Positions 36,157 to 49,181 of a stretch of 64,000 nt of DNA are shown piece by piece. The notes below the pieces were generated by a model that ran no database searches, had not been told where the DNA came from, and was given only the letters and a program-made list of their open reading frames with translations. The position numbers and the translations under genes were made by a program. The DNA is from Buxus sempervirens (taxonomy: Eukaryota; Streptophyta; Magnoliopsida; Buxales; Buxaceae): assembly GCA_947561395.2 (NCBI GenBank), contig OX387183.1, positions 56,155,915-56,219,914 of the forward strand. The letters are read 5' to 3'. Positions within the stretch are counted from its first letter, which is position 1; each line of letters begins with the position of its first letter.

Positions 36157-37012
36157 AAATTGCTAATGTCTTAGATTAGATTGTGATTAATGTAGACAAA
36201 ATAAGAACATGGCTCACGCCCATATTAAGTAAGTATAAAGCCCATGAAGATGATTTGATACTGTAAAAAGATGGCCCACCGAAACGATCCAAAGATGTAT
36301 GCTACAAAAAATGAAACTGTTTCATATGGTTTCATTGATGCATTTTCATGTTACTGTAACTTGGATCACACGCCATGACTGTTCTGCTGCTGATGCTTTA
36401 CTTTAACTCCTTTTTCTCTCCTCTCCACATCACAACACTCCTTATCTCTGACACACGAGGAATAATGAAGCTTTCTTACTTTCTCAGTCAAGGTCTCAAT
36501 GCCTCCTTTCCCAATTGGAGGAAAGGATATTATCCTCTCTTCAACTCTTCAACTTCAATCATGGTTTCAAGACTTGGAAAGAGCTTGGTGTGACTCTGTA
36601 ACTGACGAGGTTGTTAAGGAGCGGACACTGCTCATTGTTTGCCATTCATGACTTGCCAAGAACCATCGATCATTGATGTGTCAGTTTGATCAACTAGGGT
36701 TGACGATTTCTGCATGAACCCATCTGGTATTCAATGGATCTGGGTTGGATTTGATTTGTAATTGCTTTGAAAGGAGAAGAGAAGAGAGAGAGAGAGATGA
36801 ATCCCCTTCATCGTTTTAGGCTCTCTCTAATCATAGTCTAAAGACTTGAGTCACCCAACCAAAGCTTTCAGCTAGCCCATGTTACTGAATCAAATGGTTG
36901 TCTCCTTGCCATCATAAGTTGGTAAGGAGTTCAATTCAATGTGCCTTCCGCTGCACAAAGAATATAATGAGAAAATTAAAGGCATTTGAAATCATAGCTC
37001 GTGTGTTCCAAA
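36157..37012. other. Intergenic sequence without supported genes
   Basis: Only short ORFs and a short GAGA tract near 36780-36796 are present. No domain, RNA gene or element boundary was recognised. Confidence 0.4.
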
Positions 37013-37020
37013 GTTGGAAA

Positions 37021-37535
37021 TATGGGTGTAATTTGATCGGTTTGGTTTAGTTTTTATGTCACACCTAAACTAAACAGAATTATGTTCATCAAAACCAAAC
37101 TGATTTTTAATTAAAAATCAAAAATCGAAAACTGAACCAAAATTAAATGATTAAACCGTAAACCGAACTGAAAATACAATATCTTTGAAGTTTAAACTGT
37201 ATTGTTTACTAGAATAAAAATGTGAACAATATTATTTATTAGAAAATAGAAATGTTATTTTCTATAATCTTACATTAATAAAGAAAATAGTAGGTTTTAA
37301 TAACAAAGTGTAGTAGGAGGTTTTGAAATTTTTGCATATATATTATGTGTAATATAAAATTATATTATAGTTCGGTTTTCGGTTTGGTTCGGTTTCTTCG
37401 TCACCTAATTAAATCATAAACCAAACCAAATTAGTTCGGTTTTATACTTTTTCAAACTGAAACTAAAACCAAACCGTAAAAAATCAGTTTGGTTCAATTG
37501 GATTTCGGTTTACATTGAACCAATTGACACCCCTA
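37021..37535. mobile_element. hAT-type MITE with perfect 8-bp target duplication
   Basis: The ends TATGGGTGTAATTTG and the inverted CAATTGACACCCCTA form TA(T/G)GGGTG-type terminal repeats. The flanks GTTGGAAA at 37013-37020 and GTTGGAAA at 37536-37543 are an exact 8-bp duplication, the hAT hallmark. The interior consists of GGTTCGGTT/AACCGAACC-like inverted sequence and has no transposase. Confidence 0.8.
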
Positions 37536-37543
37536 GTTGGAAA

Positions 37544-38181
37544 TGCCTTGTCTTAGCTTGGGAATTGACTTATGCAATTCAATTAATGAATGGAGAGTAA
37601 AATAAATAGATGTAGACATAGACATTTATAGTTTTGAATCATGATTAGGAAGGTAGTTCAAATTGTCTGCAATGTTCACTATGGTTTGAAATCATCTACG
37701 CAGACCCTACAACTTGCGTCAAATGTTGCTATGTACAGCATCTAACAGCCCTTACTTTTTGGATGTGAAAACATGAAAGCCGTCAAATGCTACACATGAT
37801 AGCATTTGACGCAGACTACAAGACCCTGCAACACAATGTCATCCCGTCTGTGGTGATCTCACAAAAAATACAATGCAACCCTTGAGGATTTATATATAGA
37901 CACACACTTACATAGAGATGGCAATGGGACGGGTACAAGTAAGTTTTGGGGACCCCTTCTCCATATGGTTTTATCTTATGTTGAACCCACTCTTAACCCT
38001 ACCCAGTTGAGTTGGTAATGGGATGGGTCGAATTGACCATTTGTGCTGTAAACCATTAAAATATGCCTTTTTAAATAGAAAATATGAATTAATTACATAT
38101 TTATTTATAAAATATATTTTCTTATGTACAAAATCCGTAAAATATATATATATTTAAGGTATTGAGGTTGAGTTTGGGGGA
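37544..38181. other. Intergenic sequence, possible decayed MITE
   Basis: Bases 37655-37860 contain inverted, imperfect copies of GCGTCAAATGCTA / TAGCATTTGACGCAGAC. This suggests an eroded MITE related to the element at 38182-38407. No gene is seen. Confidence 0.4.
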
Positions 38182-38407
38182 TGAAATCGTCTCCCGTAGG
38201 GATTCTACGGTAGACCTTGCAGCATTCTGCCATGTTTAGTATCTCATAGCTTCTACATGTTTCACATTTTTCAATGGAAAATGTCAGTTGAAGTGACATA
38301 TCACATTTAAAAATGTGAAAAAAAAACATCCATGGGATGCAACATGTGACAGCATCCCACGGATGCTGCAGCGTCTGCCGTAGAATCCCTATGGCAGACG
38401 ATTTCAA
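38182..38407. mobile_element. MITE of the AAATCGTCTGCC family, 226 bp
   Basis: The left end ATGAAATCGTCTCCCGTAGG and the right end CTATGGCAGACGATTTCAAC are long inverted repeats, about 35 bp each with few mismatches. It ends 184 bp upstream of the PPR start codon at 38591. Related sequences occur at 50184-50390, 52078-52297 and 53015-53115. Confidence 0.7.
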
Positions 38408-38590
38408 CCTGGTTTGGGGTGGGCTAGGGTCAGATTAGGCTGAACTTCAACCCAACCCTAACCAGCTAACCCGATACAGGGATGATGAAACCTTACCCAT
38501 TAGGGTCTATCGGGGCGGGTTATCCGATTAACTCACCGCGCTGCAATCTCCAGATACATAGAACGAGGGGCTTCACAGGCGCCTTCAGGA

Positions 38591-40177
38591 ATGTATTTCC
38601 TTGTTCTTCGTCATGGCTTATGTATCAGGAAGAAGCCGCGTGTTATTTCCTTCAATCCATCTTCAGTTTCTCTCCAGATAACTTCACGGTTCAGCTCATC
38701 TTCTACTCTTAAACTGACAAAAATTTCAAGAACACGGAGCTACGATAAGGCACTAAGAATTCTTGATCTCATAACCCCTAAAGCTGCAGTTCCTGAAAGT
38801 CGCGGAAACCATCTTCGCCTCATACAGAACTTGTTACAAACAGATACTGAACAAGGTAGATGTATACCACTAACGAAGACAAATCCGATTGTATTTGAGG
38901 AAATTCTTGGTTTTGCTGTTCCTTGGAGCAATGTCGTGGGCAAGGAGGACGCGGCTTTGACGTTACCACGAATGCATGGGGAGCGAGTGAGAGCCGATGC
39001 TTGTGCTTTGTCCTATGCCGTGAGTTCATGTGGGGTTGGTCGGAATCTCGATTTTGGGATTCAGTTTCATTGTTTGGCTCTAAAAACTGGGTTGGATATG
39101 TATGTTTATGTGGGTAGTGCTTTAATCACTTTGTACGGTAAATGTGGTAAATTGGAAGATACGTATAGGATGTTCGATGAAATGCCTGTGAAGAATGTGG
39201 TATCGTGGACAACGATAATTTCCAGTTTTGCTCAGTATGGGTTAATTGAAGTGTGTTTGGAATTATATTATCAAATGAGGAGATCAAAGTTGAAGCCAAA
39301 TGACTTAACTTTCTTGAGTCTCTTGACTGCTTGCACAGGAAGTGGATCAATTGGACAGGGGAGAAGTGCTCACTGTCAAACAATTCAGAGGGGTTTTGAA
39401 TCATATATACATGTTGGGAATGCTCTTATCTCAATGTATTGCAAGTGCGGTAATTTCAAAGATGCATTTTATTTCTTTGAAAATATGTTAGTTAAAGATC
39501 TCATCTCATGGAATTCCATGATTGCGGGGTATGCCCAACATGGACATGCAGAGGCGGCTATCAATCTTCTTAATGAAATGAAGCAGAAGGTGAAACCTGA
39601 TGCCATTACTTTCCTTGGTGTTCTCTCCTCATGTCGCCATGCGGGTCTAGTAGAACAAGGCCGTCTCTGCTTCAATTCAATGCTTGAACATGGGGTGAAA
39701 CCAGAAGTAGACCATTACTCATGTATTGTGGATCTTCTTGGTCGAGCTGGGTTGCTCGAAGAGGCTCAAGATCTCATTGAGAACATGCCTGTCTGTCCAA
39801 ATGCTATTATATGGGGGTCTCTCCTTTCTGCATGTAGGCTTCATGGGAATGTTTGGATTGGAATTCAAGCTGCAGAGAGCAGGCTTTTATTGGAACCAGG
39901 CTGTGCTGCAACCCATGTGCAACTGGCTAATCTTTATGCAAGCATGGGTTGTTGGAATCAGGTAGCCAGAGTGCGAAAGCTAATGAAAGATAAAGGGCTG
40001 AAGACAAATCCTGGGTGTAGTTGGCTCGAAATTAGGAATGAGGTTCACAGATTTAGTGCAGAAGACAAGTCAAACCCCAGAGTAAATATTATTCTCGAAG
40101 TGGTGGATAGTTTGGTGAACCACATGACAACATTAGGTTATGTACCTAAAACACAGGAGGAAGAGGCTGATGCATGA
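38591..40177 (+). CDS. PLS-class pentatricopeptide repeat protein, E type, probably mitochondrial
   Basis: An intronless protein of 528 aa. The N-terminus is basic and Ser-rich (LRHGLCIRKKPRVISF, then FSSSSTLKLTK), like an organellar presequence. Successive PPR motifs follow, for example SWTTIISSFAQYGLIEVCLE and SWNSMIAGYAQHGHAEAAIN. The C-terminus carries E-type motifs (WGSLLSACRLHGNV and NPGCSWLEI) and stops after YVPKTQEEEADA without a DYW domain. It would bind organellar RNA and, if it edits, recruit a DYW protein in trans. Single-exon structure is normal for the family. The closest named relative I can suggest is the At2g37320 type, but this is not certain. Confidence 0.9.
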   Translation: MYFLVLRHGLCIRKKPRVISFNPSSVSLQITSRFSSSSTLKLTKISRTRSYDKALRILDLITPKAAVPESRGNHLRLIQNLLQTDTEQGRCIPLTKTNPIVFEEILGFAVPWSNVVGKEDAALTLPRMHGERVRADACALSYAVSSCGVGRNLDFGIQFHCLALKTGLDMYVYVGSALITLYGKCGKLEDTYRMFDEMPVKNVVSWTTIISSFAQYGLIEVCLELYYQMRRSKLKPNDLTFLSLLTACTGSGSIGQGRSAHCQTIQRGFESYIHVGNALISMYCKCGNFKDAFYFFENMLVKDLISWNSMIAGYAQHGHAEAAINLLNEMKQKVKPDAITFLGVLSSCRHAGLVEQGRLCFNSMLEHGVKPEVDHYSCIVDLLGRAGLLEEAQDLIENMPVCPNAIIWGSLLSACRLHGNVWIGIQAAESRLLLEPGCAATHVQLANLYASMGCWNQVARVRKLMKDKGLKTNPGCSWLEIRNEVHRFSAEDKSNPRVNIILEVVDSLVNHMTTLGYVPKTQEEEADA

Positions 40178-43002
40178 TTGCAATAGAAGAATGCCCCAAA
40201 GGTGGTCCTCTTGACAGTTATATAATTGTTCAAAAGCAGATTTTTGGGAATGTTTAGTGGCAAAATTTCCAATCAGAAATTAATGACACAAGTGCCATGG
40301 GATCAATCATGGTTTTGGGGAATGTAGATAGGCATATGCTAGTACAAATGGTTTAGTTGGTTGAAAGCGGCCCTCCAAAGATATTTGGCTGTCAGCTATA
40401 ATGACTAAACAGTACCAAAATCAGTTTGAAGCATACCCACTTCCATGTGCACTGGATGCATTAGTCATCATAAGAGGTACAAATCTTACTATTGCCATTT
40501 TAGCAATGACAGTAGATAAATAGAGTCAAGACCTGAAGGGAGAAAACGAAGGAATTTTCTATCATTTAGAGCTCTTTTATAATGTCACAAAATCAATGAC
40601 AGGTAAATCTGATGGAAACAGCTCTAACTGCAGTTCAACCTTGACCACACCAGCCTTGCTTTAATAATGTCGGAAAACTCTATTGTATAATTAATATTCT
40701 TTGTTTGAACCTTGAAGACTAATAATTTTATTGTATTGGCTATGTTAACATATTAGAAATGTTTATTATGGATGGCTCTCTATTGAAGTTACTATAGGAT
40801 CTGTGATTCGATCATCGACTGGTATTATATTTATGATCAGATTTGTATAAGAATGAGATACAAGTAAATTCCATGTAGATCTACAGACAGAATTACTTTT
40901 ATTTTTACAACATAGCTTGAAATCAAGCTACAGAGTTTATTGGTTACAAAGATTCCAACATTCTTGACTGCATGATGATTTGGGTTTAAATCTCATGATA
41001 ACTTGGTTCCATAACTGGTTACAGGTTCTTTTGTGCTTGAAACACAGTATTTAATCTGGCAGTTCAGGACTAGCTAGATACTAACAACCAGTCAAAAAGA
41101 GAGGGGACGGAGGTCTGACTTAGCAGATGTGAGATGACAGATCAGATCAACTATGTGGACCAAATCAGTGATATTTCCTTTTCATCCCTGTATTTTTCAC
41201 ATCAGTGAAGTAGTTGAAGTTGCCCCCATCCCATGAACAAGGTATCTTGGTGGTTGTACAAGAGATTTGGCTCAAGAGTATTTCAATACCAACTTCACCA
41301 ACATCCTTAAAACAGAATAGATATGGGATCCACCAAACACTAGTTTCCATTTATACATTGCTAAACAAACAATGTTAAACAAACACTAGTTTCCATTTAT
41401 ACGCGATATTTTTATTTCAAATACACCATTAATGCAGAGCATGAAGAGGCACAATTTGACTAGCCCATTTGGGAGAAAGATCTTTCGAAGCTGAAAATGT
41501 CCTAATTTCATTATTTTTAGCTATTCAATGTTTCATCTCATATGACTAATACCTATCTTTGTCGATTTTGCAGATATGAATTCCAAGCTCTTCCGGGTGG
41601 GAATTGCCTCTGAATCTGATTCTGTTGAGTGTATGATGCGCTGATTATTCCTGACTCAAGTATGGTTGTTGCCTTGGCTTCAGGAGACTCATGGGGCCAG
41701 CAGAAACCTTGTTAATTAAAGAACATGGTTCCATCAATATCATGGGCATGATTGATGCGATAGGGCACCAAAAGCCTGTGGTAGCTTCTATTTCTATGAA
41801 CTCTTCATGATGGGTCAGAAGAGGGAATCAGTTACTTCACTGTGGCCACAAGGCAACCAGCTTGAGAAAGCGGTTTCAACTTTGTCCCACGTACAAGATA
41901 CTCAATAACACGGTGATGGGTAACCCATGCTCTTCTTTACATCACTCTTACACAAATGAAGAATATAATGGATCATCTTGGGACACCCTTTCTTCTCTCC
42001 CTTGAGTATAATGCTATTAGACTTTTTTTTCTATTTTCCTCTCTGTCTTTTTTGTTATTTTCGATTATAGGGCATGAAACAGGGCGTCAAGATGGCTCAA
42101 AGTACAGCAGCAACCTTCAATTGGCCTCATTTCCATTAATGAGAAAAGTAATGCTCAAAGAATGATTTGTTGAAAACCCATCTCATCACATTATTTCACT
42201 TGGCAAGGGCCTCCTACGGAAACACTGCTTATCTTGTCAGATTGTCCTACGCGTACTCGTTTGTAGTAGTAGTACACTCACGCTTGACAAATTATTTGGC
42301 AAACCCTACTTGTCCATAGTTACTTTCAGATGACTCACATCACATGTTTAAGGTATCACTTGCTGTTCATTTTGAGAAATTGAGTTCTAAGTAGGACTAA
42401 TTCCAATCGATAGAGTGGGGTTTCAAATTCGGCTAGCAATCCAAATGAGAATGAGAAAAAACCACTAATTCAATAAAGCCTGACCTGTTTCTGGGTTTAG
42501 GTATAGGCCTTTTGCTTTCACAATGATAAAGAAACTGACCATGCATCTGTTTCAGCCTTTCAGGTTTCAAAATGGGCCCCTATTTTGCGGCAGATACACG
42601 CTTTCCATTAGAATATCCTAAACCAGTCTTTCTTGGAATGTACTAAAATTCCAAAAACATGCTGCACATAAGCCCAAGGCTGAGTTTCGAAGTGTAAACC
42701 TCACAGGCCATTAAAGCACTGTTCAAACAATAGAGCAACAAGTTCACTGCACTACTCAATATACAGCCTCTATATCATAATAAATTATGTTGTTAACATT
42801 TTATGGCCAATATAAAGCCAATTTATCACTTTGATTCCTCGGTCTAACAAAATAGCATTCCTAGAAAGACAAAAATCGAATTCCACATACGATAAATTCA
42901 GATAGGAAACGATTTGCTTTAGTAATGTAATCCTACAAATCTCAGCCCTATTTCACCTACTGAATGTGATTCCAAGCACATCCTAACTGATACAGTTCCA
43001 TC
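40178..43002. other. Intergenic region between PPR and RRM genes
   Basis: 2.8 kb with only short ORFs. A short direct repeat (AAACACTAGTTTCCATTTAT) occurs at about 41336 and 41380. An acceptor-like TTTTGCAG at about 41575 precedes a short open stretch that could be a spliced 3' UTR of the PPR gene, but this is unproven. No RNA gene or element boundary was recognised. Confidence 0.45.
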
Positions 43003-46000
43003 TTACTCAAGAGCACGCATCAATATTTGATTATTGAGACAAAAACTTCTGTTCTTCACAAGGACAGCATGCATTGCCTGGGTCTGTGATGGGAAGTGTA
43101 CAAGCCCCAGTCTAATGGGTTCTGATGATGTCAACCTGCAGCACAAATTCAAATTATTCACACATACTAGGTACACCATAATAAACAAATATACAAAATT
43201 AGAATTATTAAGCTAGTTACTGAATTTTAACCTCTGAGAAAATTGAATGCGTCCAACATAATCACAGCCAGAAAGGAATCTCTCTACGTCTTCTGCGAGT
43301 GCATTATGAGGGATTCCCTGCAATAACACCTAGTAAAGGCAACCAAGCATTAAATAATTTGATTTAAGATATATGAAGCAAATGCCTAGAAAAAGAAAAT
43401 TTTATATAGCCTACGTCGCGTTCAATAGCAAAATATAGATACCCATCAATGACATAATAAAACCAGTTGCTAGAAAAGATAAACCATGGCAAGTGACATA
43501 TCAAGTAAAATTGACAAACAAGAAAATGATCCACAAAGCGGTTTGCCTAAATGTTATCTTCCTGGCAACACTAAACTGTTCAACTTGCCTTAGGCTTTAC
43601 ACAAAACAGCAATACACCAAAATTAATGTTGTAAACCTAACTAGGAAATGATATGGTTCTAGCTTACATCCACAGAAATATAAAACTTAACCATGACCTT
43701 TTTCCATTCTCCTGTCTACAACACTTCTGCAATGTGATTTAAAAAAAATCAACTTGCAGCAACTTGAAAGAACAAATGTTGCCTGATTACCAAAAGAAAA
43801 AGCTTGGGAGCCATAGATTTGAAATTTTAGTTCATGGATGCTCTCAACTGATTTCATGGGTATCTTGTTTCACAATTTCATCAAAAGAATTAAGCAACTT
43901 TCCTTTGAAGCATCATCCCCAAGGATTTCGATTTGATCAATCAGAATCAGACTAGGCCCTTAATCTTTTACCCTTCCCTGGGTGGGAGGTAAAAGACTAA
44001 GACAAGTAAACATGAGACTTATATCACACCAAGTCGAGTTAGAGGAGTGTCAAAAGGGGTTGGCAAGATAGTTTGGGCCTGTGCACTGATATGCATACGT
44101 GTGCCCAAGTCTGGTTTGACCCTATACTTCTCTAAACCTCAAAGACCAAAAATCAATAGATTGATGGACATTTCAAAATATATGGGGTGTGGTTCTGTCG
44201 GAATGGATAAGGTTCTTACAGATTGATTGGAAATCTTATGAATTTAATATGTAGGTGGATTAGAAGTCTGATGATTTCAGAAAGAAAAGTTTTTCTGGCT
44301 CAGTTCTCCATTGGGAGAAATTTCTACTGCTGGTGTAGTTCATTGATGGAGCTTTGAAGACCCATAACACATAATGTTTCATCTCAATGATTCAACAATG
44401 TCATTGTTGCTAGAGAAGTAAAAGAATATTGTGGGAGCTTTTCCCAGACTGGCAGAATTCATTTCTAGTCAACATCCAAGATTTTGTCTCTATGCAGGAA
44501 GGGAGGTTGATAAGTGGAGATGTTACCAGATATGTCTATCCAGAGGATTGGAATTCAACCAGCTGATCCCTCAAAGGATGAAAACCAGGAATATGTAAGG
44601 GATTTCACGAAGGCTGCATATCACAAGAATGAAATTTCTCAGGTGTTGCTTAATCTTTTAAGTCACCAGAAGTTCATGTTGCGTCAAGATTCCCACAAGT
44701 AGGGTGGTTAAGGCTATTAAGACTGCCGTGGCTTCTTGGGCTAAGAATTTAGAGGTTTATCTGCAGCAGAGATTTTCAGAAATTGGAATGCTTTTTGCTT
44801 GTCTTCTCCATAGATAGTTCAAAGTATGGAGCAACAGATACAACCTAGGGAAAGCTTCTACAAACTGAATTTGGATGCTTGTTCAATTGGGAATCCAGGG
44901 CCTTGTGGGATTGGAGGCGTGTTTAGGGATCATTTGGGGAGTTCCATTCTTGCTTCAGTGGTCCGATTGGTGATGAAGACTCTTTGCAAGCTGAGCTTCT
45001 AGCTCTTTTGACTGTTAACCACATGGCTATTAGGCAAGGTTATGAGGCAGCGGAAGTGGAGGGGATGCAACTTATATTATTAGTTGGATGGCGGGATCAG
45101 ACATGGGTCCTTGAAGACTATGTCAACCGGTTATGCTAGCACAATCATTAATACATGGGTTAAACATCTCACTTAATCATGTGTATGGGGACGCTAGCTA
45201 TATCTGGTGCTAGACGCCATTTTTTTAGTAGATGGAGTCTCTGGATCATTGTATTCTTGAGCAGTAGGGGCTTCTAGTTTTTCTTATGTATTTTGGGAAA
45301 GGCTCTGGTGCTGTTCCAACCATTGTATATTCTTGCCTAATGTAATACGATCTTCATTACTTGTACAAAGAAAAAGAAATGGCAAAGATACAATAAGTGA
45401 TGGATGTCAAGCCAAACCCTCTCCATTTTATGCCCCAAGCAAATCTGCACTTTTTTTTTTTTTTTTGAACTTGCTAGGATTGAAGCAGCCCTTTTTCAAC
45501 TACAAACTCTTATAAATAGGGCTTTCTTGCCAATTTCCTTGTCAATGTAACCACCTATGTTCTCCCTCCCTCTTTAGCTTACTTCCAAGGACACTTCTCA
45601 CTTAGAAAGTCTGGAAGTGCCTTAGGGAAACAACCCAACAGAAAAAAAATGCCTGAAAACCTAGAAAAAAATTCACTAATCCCAAAAGCTCTCAATACCT
45701 CAGAAAACCGTAAAACCTACCCAGTTCAAAGTCCTATAAATGCAAAAATACTAAAAAGGTATGAAAATCCAGGCAGAAAAATGGGATAATACTGCTATAC
45801 TTGTCTTTTTTTGTTTATTTATAATTACTACCTTGAAGGCCATTATCCAACCCACCAAGATCCACAATTTAACTAAGTTCCATCATTTTTATGTTGTTAT
45901 TTTGCTCCTAAAAGATGCATAATTTAGCAAAATTGCTAATTTTTCTTATGCCATCACTTTGCCCATAAAAATATTACAATTTTGTATTCTCTGGCTGGGT

Positions 46001-48376
46001 GCAAATTAGAAAGCAATTCAATCATCTTCCATGTCACCAAACCCGTAGACCTTCTTAAACCAAATAATTAATGATTCCATATAACTAGAAGAACTATCTC
46101 AACGCAAAGAGCCAAGCATAACTATTTTTCAATTGTTGCATCTACAAACATCTAGTAAGGCAAGACTTAAATGCAACTTACAGGAAAAAAAATAGTAAGT
46201 TTTACGGACATTCAACATATCATATGCATGATAAATAATGTCTATTTATGCATAAATATTTCATCAAACAATTTATAATCCTACAAATTCTGAATTCTAT
46301 GACAAGCAATTACAATATTCTCAAATTAGAATAAAGAACTCCAACTTACAACTTACAACTTCCAACTTACAACAATGGAATAAAGAACTCCAACTTACAA
46401 CTTTTCTGTCATATGATGGATGAAAATCCCAATGGGAACGTGTAGCCTGACATTAAAAAAGCTGGGTCATCAGCTATAAGGAACATTTACAAAGCAATGC
46501 AATAAATATCAAAAATCAGATCTCCTCAAATAAATTACAAAATTGTGTTACCTTGTCCAACTTGTATAATCGACCTTTCCGATTAATTGCCCTATAAGCC
46601 GAATCAAAAGCAGAGTGAGAAGGAAATTGCACCAACCTGCTTGCAACAAAAATATCGGAAGAAATGAAAAAAACTGAAAAGTATTGTTAAACAAAGAAAG
46701 ATCTAATTTTTAATATCCTGTAAATCAAGAGCAACAAAATAAAAGGATTTATTTGTCATATCAAGGAAAAAAATCATATTTTGGGGAAAACTTTTGCGTT
46801 CTGTTTCTTGCATAGCATCCAAACTTGCTTGTCTAAAAAGACAATTCAGTTGGGAGACTTTTCTTTTTTCTTTGTGATAATTAATGAAGCACTTTCATTA
46901 AGGATCAAAATGGGAAAAAATGATGACAAGAGACCCATGAGAAATGGGTAAAACAAGAAGCAGAGAAGCAAAATATCTAACTGAGGAACATAGGCATTAG
47001 ACCAGTCATACACAACAGTTTGGACTAATGCGTAAAACAGTTTGGAGACACTGCTAATATCAAGAAACACTTGCTAAGTTGATTTTCACATATAGAATCT
47101 TCCAAAGTTCCGTGCATGTAGACACATTCCATAACATGAAAAACATGCACATCTTGTTTTTTCAATTTTTTTCTTCTCTTCCTTTTTTTTAATAAATTTC
47201 AACTGCTTTAGTGATCCTAATTCGCAATTGATCTCTTTTTCACAGCATTTAAGGGAAGAGTTTGATAAAGTTGTGATCGCCCACGTATACAGAGAGGCTA
47301 ATAGAGTAGATGTCTGGGTAATAAGGCCCATGTAACAGGGGAGTTGGTGTTTGAATGGAAGTTGTGTCCCAGCGAGGTTTTGAAGATAATAGGGAGGACT
47401 CACTGGGGTTGTATTTGAAATGCCCTTAATGCACGAATAAGTTCTTTCTGTTTACCAAAAAAAGAATAAATTTATGAATTACTTAAATCCAAAGTTTTTC
47501 TCCACTTATTAAGAAAAATGGAGTCTGAAAACAATTTTTATTTTGGAAAAAGTAAAAAATATATATATAATATATAAATAAATATAATATGCTTAACGGA
47601 TAGACAATTAGAAATCTTTCCTAACTAAAGGGCTCATAGGAACACAAAGAAACACAAACCAATATGCACGGTAAAGATATAAACATAGTTAGAAAATTAC
47701 ACCGCCACTGGATAATAGTTCCGGGTGTATTCCATCTTGACATCCTCCGTCCTCAAATTTGAACCGTCAAGCAAGTTGATGATATCAGTCTTAAGGGCAT
47801 GCCTGACAGCGCCACCCAATCTTCCATAGACAGCACCTGTATTTAAAAATTTTGAAGAAGATAAAGAAAGAGAAGGAAAAAAAAACCAAACAAGCAAGCA
47901 AGAAATCATAAGCATATCCCTTATCCAATCCAGACATAAGCAATAACAGAACTCCAGTAATGCAATGCATTATCTTCACATATTAAATCATGTAACAAGC
48001 AAAAAGTTGAGATCTGTCACAAACCAAACCATTTTAGAATGAGATTGGAATTCCGGAACATTAGCTTTCCTAACATTGTCTGTATGATGGAATCAAATAC
48101 ATGTAAGCATTAAACCCTAAACAATAAATCATAACGCTATGGTTCGCTAGGAAGGTGTTCTGTTTTAATCGTCGCAAGATTAAGATTCAAGGTACCTCCG
48201 CTCGGGGGATGAAGAAAGGAATCAGGAAAAGGATTCTGCTTCTGTGGTTCTATTTCGTTCGAGTAATGCCTCGGTGTTCGCAGGATCAGCGAAGGAAAAA
48301 CCGATTGATTTGGTTCAATAATTCGCCGTAAAAGATTTGATCTGATTAGATTTGCAAATGGCTTCATCTTCGACAT
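43003..48376 (-). CDS. Putative organelle-targeted RRM-like RNA-binding protein
   Basis: Six exons in phase: 48196-48376, 47701-47836, 46552-46636, 46399-46446, 43232-43329 and 43003-43135, giving 226 aa. The N-terminus MSKMKPFANLIRSNLLRRII is basic and hydrophobic, a likely mitochondrial presequence (an in-frame ATG at 48406 would add ten residues). Conserved segments follow: TRNYYPVAVLVQFPSHSAFD and RSHWDFHPSYDRKVVLLQGI. The C-terminal half reads as an RRM-like fold, with RNP2-like VVLLQGIP and RNP1-like RLGLVHFPS. I do not recognise a characterised ortholog. The large intron 43330-46398 contains a LINE fragment. Near the exon-4 donor, a block with AATAAAGAACTCCAACTTAC is duplicated, so a second GTAAGT copy lies in the intron. 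Confidence 0.75.
44800..45380 (+). mobile_element. 5'-truncated LINE fragment (RNase H and 3' tail)
   Basis: The plus strand encodes YKLNLDACSIGNPGPCGIGG and VFRDHLGSSILASVV, the start of a plant LINE-type RNase H domain. After a frameshift it continues ELLALLTVNHMAIRQGYEAA. It ends in the typical LINE C-terminal patch (LYILA.CNTIFITCTKKKK), with the A-rich tail at 45360-45378. It sits inside an intron of the RRM-like gene in the opposite orientation. The 5' limit is uncertain and may lie nearer 44160. It is dead: frameshifted and stop-containing. Confidence 0.7.
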
Positions 48377-49181
48377 CTCTGAAGAGAGGGGCAAAGAGAA
48401 ATGCAAGGGCCTTCAGCTGAAGATAGTCTCTGCTTCCTTGGCTCGGTGGGAGTGTAAGCGCAGTAGCAGGTTCTTCAGATCGATTGGATGCGCCGGGTGC
48501 CCCCAAACGTGTCCTCAGACTCTCAGAGACATGATTAGGCGCTTCCGCATTGCGGCCATACAGGAGTCCGGGCTGAGTACAGCGATGCGGGTTGAGTTAA
48601 CTCACAGGTGGGTCAGCCAACGTTAATGGGTCGGAACGGCCCATATCAATGAGCTCCCGTTTAAAGGCCCACTATGGACCACTAGGAGTAGGAAAACTGA
48701 TCTATCCCTAATGGTTAGGGTTTGGTAAGTGGTTGGGATAGCCCCAACCCCAACACCTAATCAAGCTGGTGCCGAAATGGATTCACATCCACATCATTGG
48801 GTACAATTGTCTTGGGCAATTAAAGAGATAGCAAGGTACACTTATTCTCTCTGGGTCATTAATATGTTGCATATCAATTTGCAGGTTAGTGATGCTGGAG
48901 AAATGGGCCATCCATTCCTAGCCCTTGCACAGGTTAACCCACTAGGGTTGCCCAGTTGACAAGGGAAGAACTTTGGGATGAATTGTAAACGCAAACGTCC
49001 TGGGTTCAAAATCTCTTACTAGTGCTCTCTAACTTAAATGATACATGGGCCTTGCCGGTGGGTTCATGTATCAAGGAGTTTACTTCTCTTGGATGGGTCC
49101 AATTGAGGCTCTGCCTAGGATAGGTTTCCATGTTACCACCCAAAAAAAAAAGGTTATTGTAGCTAGCAATGATAAAGGATT
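48377..49181. other. RRM-gene leader/promoter and intergenic sequence
   Basis: Bases 48377-48560 are the probable leader/promoter of the minus-strand RRM-like gene and are GC-richer than average. Further on, only short ORFs are seen and no element boundary is supported up to the MITE at 49182. Confidence 0.45.
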
